Positions 61,859 through 64,000 of a stretch of DNA of 64,000 bases are shown here, in pieces. Position numbers and translations under genes: made by a program. Source of the stretch: Acidobacteriota bacterium (GTDB taxonomy: Bacteria; Acidobacteriota; Terriglobia; UBA7540); NCBI GenBank assembly GCA_021817045.1, contig JAKAWG010000010.1, forward strand, positions 34,211-98,210, given 5' to 3'. Positions within the stretch are counted from its first letter, which is position 1, and every line of letters begins with the position of its first letter. The notes under the pieces are model-generated. The model saw only the letters and a list, made by a program, of their open reading frames with translations, did no database searches and was not told the origin of the DNA.

Positions 61859-64000
61859 ATGAAATCCAAGGTCTTCTGCGCATTCCTGATTGGAACGTGT
61901 CTTCTCGTTTGCTTAGGTCAAAGTCGAATCGCCCTTTCGCAGGTTATCACGGGCGATATTGTTGGGACGGTTCGCGATCCAAGCGGCGGCGTCGTTCCCG
62001 GGGCGAAGGTTGTGTTGACGAATACGGGCACAGGTGTGCAAATCAGCACGGTTACGGACTCCAGCGGAAGTTATACTTTCCCGTGGCTGAAGCCCGGCCC
62101 CTACAGCGTGACGGTATCCAAGGCCGGGTTCCAATCCTCGACAATTTCCGACATCGAGTTGCGGGTCGGCCAGCGGGCGGAAGAGGACTTCGCTCTGCGC
62201 GTGGGAGCTGTGAGCACGAAAGTCACCGTCAGCGCCGGGGGTACTCCATTGCTGGACACGCAGACGTCCTCCGCCGGCCAGGTGATCTCGGACCGCAAGA
62301 TTATGCAACTACCTACCCCGATCACAAACGGCCGCAGCTTCATAGAATTAACCACCCTCGCGCCCGCGGTCACTCCCATCCTCAACGGGAATTCGCCGGC
62401 GACAAGCTGGACCGGGACCTCGGATGTTTCCGTAGGCGTGGCGGGACTGAGGGAATCCGACGTCAGTTACCTGATTGACGGCATCGAGACTCGCAACGCG
62501 CGCTTCGGCGCCGCCAACCAGCAGCCTTCCCTCGATACGATCCAGGAATTCAAGATGCAAACGAACGGCTTTTCCGCCGAGTATGGCCGCTCGGCATCGG
62601 TAGTGAACATGACCATAAAATCCGGCACGAACGCGTTCCACGGCGACGTTTATGAATTCAACCAGAACAGCGCCTTTAACGCCAATTCCTTCTTCACAAA
62701 TGAGGCGGGCTTGCCGATACCGCAGTACACCTTGAATGATTTTGGCGCGACGTTCGGCGGCCCGATCCGGAAGAACAAGACGTTCTTCTTTTTGGGATTC
62801 GAAGGCGAGCGCCTGCACCAGGCAACGTTCGGTAGCGCGCTCCTCCCCAGCGCCGGGCAGTGGAACGGTGACCTGGCGGACAACTCGACCGGCACGGGCA
62901 TTTTCCCGACCAGCTCGGCTTTTTGCGCGGCCAACCCCGGCTCCACTCGCTGCGTGAACGTAATCAATCCTTCCACCGGGCAGCCATTTCCGGGCAACGT
63001 GATTCCCACCACCATGTTGGACTCTCGCGCGCAGAAATGGCACGCTTTCAGCCCCGCGCCCAATGTCGCGAGCGCCGTAAACTCGCCCGCACTTCCCCTC
63101 TTTAACTATACGGCCACCCCGCTGGGCATACTTGACTACAACAAGGGCAGCGCTCGCATCGACCAGACGCTGACTTCGAAGGATCACCTTTACGGCAGCT
63201 ACAATGTTGAGGATGTGCCGCACATCGCGCCCAGCGTCATGCCGCTGGGAGGCCACACCTATCCTCTCCGGTCCCAAGTGGCCTCGCTCACGGAAGATCA
63301 CATTTTTTCTCCCACAATCGTTAACGAATTTCGCTTTGGATACAACCGCGGCAAGACTTTTCTGGTGGGTCAAGGTGCAAACACGGCCAACTATGCGGCT
63401 CAGTTCGGCTATACGAATACTTCGCCCAATCCCTTCGATTTTGGCGTGCCTGATGCCGGTATATCCGGATTCACCACCATCGGCTCCCCTAGCGAGTCGA
63501 TTGGCGCGATCGACCAGGATTTTCAATTTTCCGACAACCTGGACATCATGCATGGGAATCACGATCTGAAAGCAGGGCTTGACATAATGCGCGAGCGTTT
63601 TTTTCAAATTACGGACTTCGCCGGGATTCCCAGTTTCAGCTTCACCGGTCAATTTACCGGCTCCGGGCTCGGGGATATGCTGCTGGGTATTCCGTTCTCG
63701 GCCACCACGTCCGTGGGCAACTCGGCGCAAGACCTGCGGAGCACTTACTCAGCGGCATATTTCGAAGACGACTGGAGGGTAAAGCCACATCTTACGCTGA
63801 ACCTGGGCATCCGCTACGAATATGCAAATCCCCCGTATGACGTTTTCAACCATACCGAGTGGTTCAATCCGGCAATCGGCCAGATCCAGTATTCCTCCTT
63901 GCACCAGGTGCGCAATGGAGTTATCAATCCGGATTGGGACAATATCGCGCCCCGGTTGGGCTTTGCCTGGTCGCCAAGCTTTCTGAAGAACACCGTGATT
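61859..64000 (+). CDS. TonB-dependent receptor (Oar-like), 3' end beyond window
   Basis: From ATG 61859 (GGGGAGGG upstream) a frame stays open to the window end, 714 codons. It has a signal peptide (MKSKVFCAFLIGTCLLVCLGQSRIALSQ), a carboxypeptidase-regulatory-like domain (GDIVGTVRDPSGGVVPGAKVVLTNTGTG), a plug (LPTPITNGRSFIELTTLAPAV ... SYLIDGIETRN ... DTIQEFKMQTNGFSAEYGRSASVVNMTIKSGTN) and barrel strands (FGATFGGPIRKNKTFFFLGFEG, LTLNLGIRYEY). This is the large Oar-like receptor type frequent in Acidobacteria, probably taking up plant-derived glycans or their products. It is divergent from the sugar-sensing regulator. The antisense ORF of 460 residues is a shadow. Confidence 0.93.
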   Translation, partial: MKSKVFCAFLIGTCLLVCLGQSRIALSQVITGDIVGTVRDPSGGVVPGAKVVLTNTGTGVQISTVTDSSGSYTFPWLKPGPYSVTVSKAGFQSSTISDIELRVGQRAEEDFALRVGAVSTKVTVSAGGTPLLDTQTSSAGQVISDRKIMQLPTPITNGRSFIELTTLAPAVTPILNGNSPATSWTGTSDVSVGVAGLRESDVSYLIDGIETRNARFGAANQQPSLDTIQEFKMQTNGFSAEYGRSASVVNMTIKSGTNAFHGDVYEFNQNSAFNANSFFTNEAGLPIPQYTLNDFGATFGGPIRKNKTFFFLGFEGERLHQATFGSALLPSAGQWNGDLADNSTGTGIFPTSSAFCAANPGSTRCVNVINPSTGQPFPGNVIPTTMLDSRAQKWHAFSPAPNVASAVNSPALPLFNYTATPLGILDYNKGSARIDQTLTSKDHLYGSYNVEDVPHIAPSVMPLGGHTYPLRSQVASLTEDHIFSPTIVNEFRFGYNRGKTFLVGQGANTANYAAQFGYTNTSPNPFDFGVPDAGISGFTTIGSPSESIGAIDQDFQFSDNLDIMHGNHDLKAGLDIMRERFFQITDFAGIPSFSFTGQFTGSGLGDMLLGIPFSATTSVGNSAQDLRSTYSAAYFEDDWRVKPHLTLNLGIRYEYANPPYDVFNHTEWFNPAIGQIQYSSLHQVRNGVINPDWDNIAPRLGFAWSPSFLKNTVI

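Noticed and set aside
62348-63730. 460-residue minus-strand ORF
   Set aside because: Antisense shadow of the TonB-dependent receptor, with no ribosome binding site or motif.
1-64000. CRISPR arrays, rRNA or tRNA genes, complete insertion sequences
   Set aside because: None was recognised; the repeats present are dispersed palindromic elements, and no transposase gene was seen.

Overview
The window looks like a chromosomal segment of a member of the Acidobacteriota. This is inferred from content, not from a marker gene. The support is two large TonB-dependent receptors with N-terminal carboxypeptidase-regulatory-like domains, several Tat-type signals of the RRxFL kind, paired CRTAC1/ASPIC-UnbV proteins, an acidobacterial style of dispersed palindromic intergenic repeats, and moderately high GC with very sparse operons. 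No rRNA, tRNA or CRISPR array was seen. One tmRNA gene is present.

Layout. 1-9 kb: partial gcvT, an NCS1-type permease, a zinc-ribbon protein, a large Tat-exported six-hairpin-like carbohydrate protein, purM and a zinc alcohol dehydrogenase. 8.96-9.33 kb: ssrA (tmRNA, tag ANTQFALAA). 9.4-18 kb, minus strand: two CRTAC1 paralogues, a TlpA-like thioredoxin coupled to one of them, an outer-membrane barrel with a disrupted or recoded N-terminus, and a membrane-anchored five-heme cytochrome c with TPRs. 18-23 kb: a TonB-dependent receptor and an OPT transporter. 23.6-29.3 kb: a polyhydroxybutyrate cluster (thiolase, PhaB, PhaR, phasin, short PhaE-like subunit, class III PhaC, SDR), with a near-consensus promoter and a PhaR-like operator before the phasin. 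29.4-33.6 kb: a P1B-type ATPase, a small protein and an ABC-2 exporter. 34.2-37.4 kb: a two-gene methyltransferase plus PD-(D/E)XK nuclease module with a lower-GC, imported look. 38-43 kb: GH3 enzyme, SGNH hydrolase and a TIM-barrel isomerase; the SGNH hydrolase gene lies between inverted copies of a roughly 90-125 bp repeat. 43-46 kb: lipid kinase-like protein, a periplasmic protein and two tandem redoxin-fold selenoproteins. 46.2-50.9 kb: complete pstSCAB-phoU. 51-54.4 kb: zinc-ribbon and cysteine-rich small proteins, and a small gene pair divergent from a LuxR-type regulator. 54.5-59.6 kb: radical SAM protein, dtd, proline dehydrogenase, an AraA/FucI-like isomerase and an orphan protein. 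60.3-64 kb: a regulator fusing an IclR-type HTH to a periplasmic-binding domain, divergent from a TonB-dependent receptor that runs off the window.

The strongest observations are four. First, two adjacent redoxin genes each contain an in-frame TGA exactly at the peroxidatic position (FTGG-U), each followed by a hairpin whose loop G lies 24 nt after the TGA; the ORF track splits both. Second, three copies of one sequence motif sit between the IclR/binding-protein regulator and the receptor, one overlapping a TTGACA-N17-TAGTAT promoter. Third, an apparently self-contained restriction-modification pair has a zinc-ribbon-rich methyltransferase. Fourth, an esterase gene is bracketed by inverted repeats. 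All functional statements rest on motif reading without database searches.
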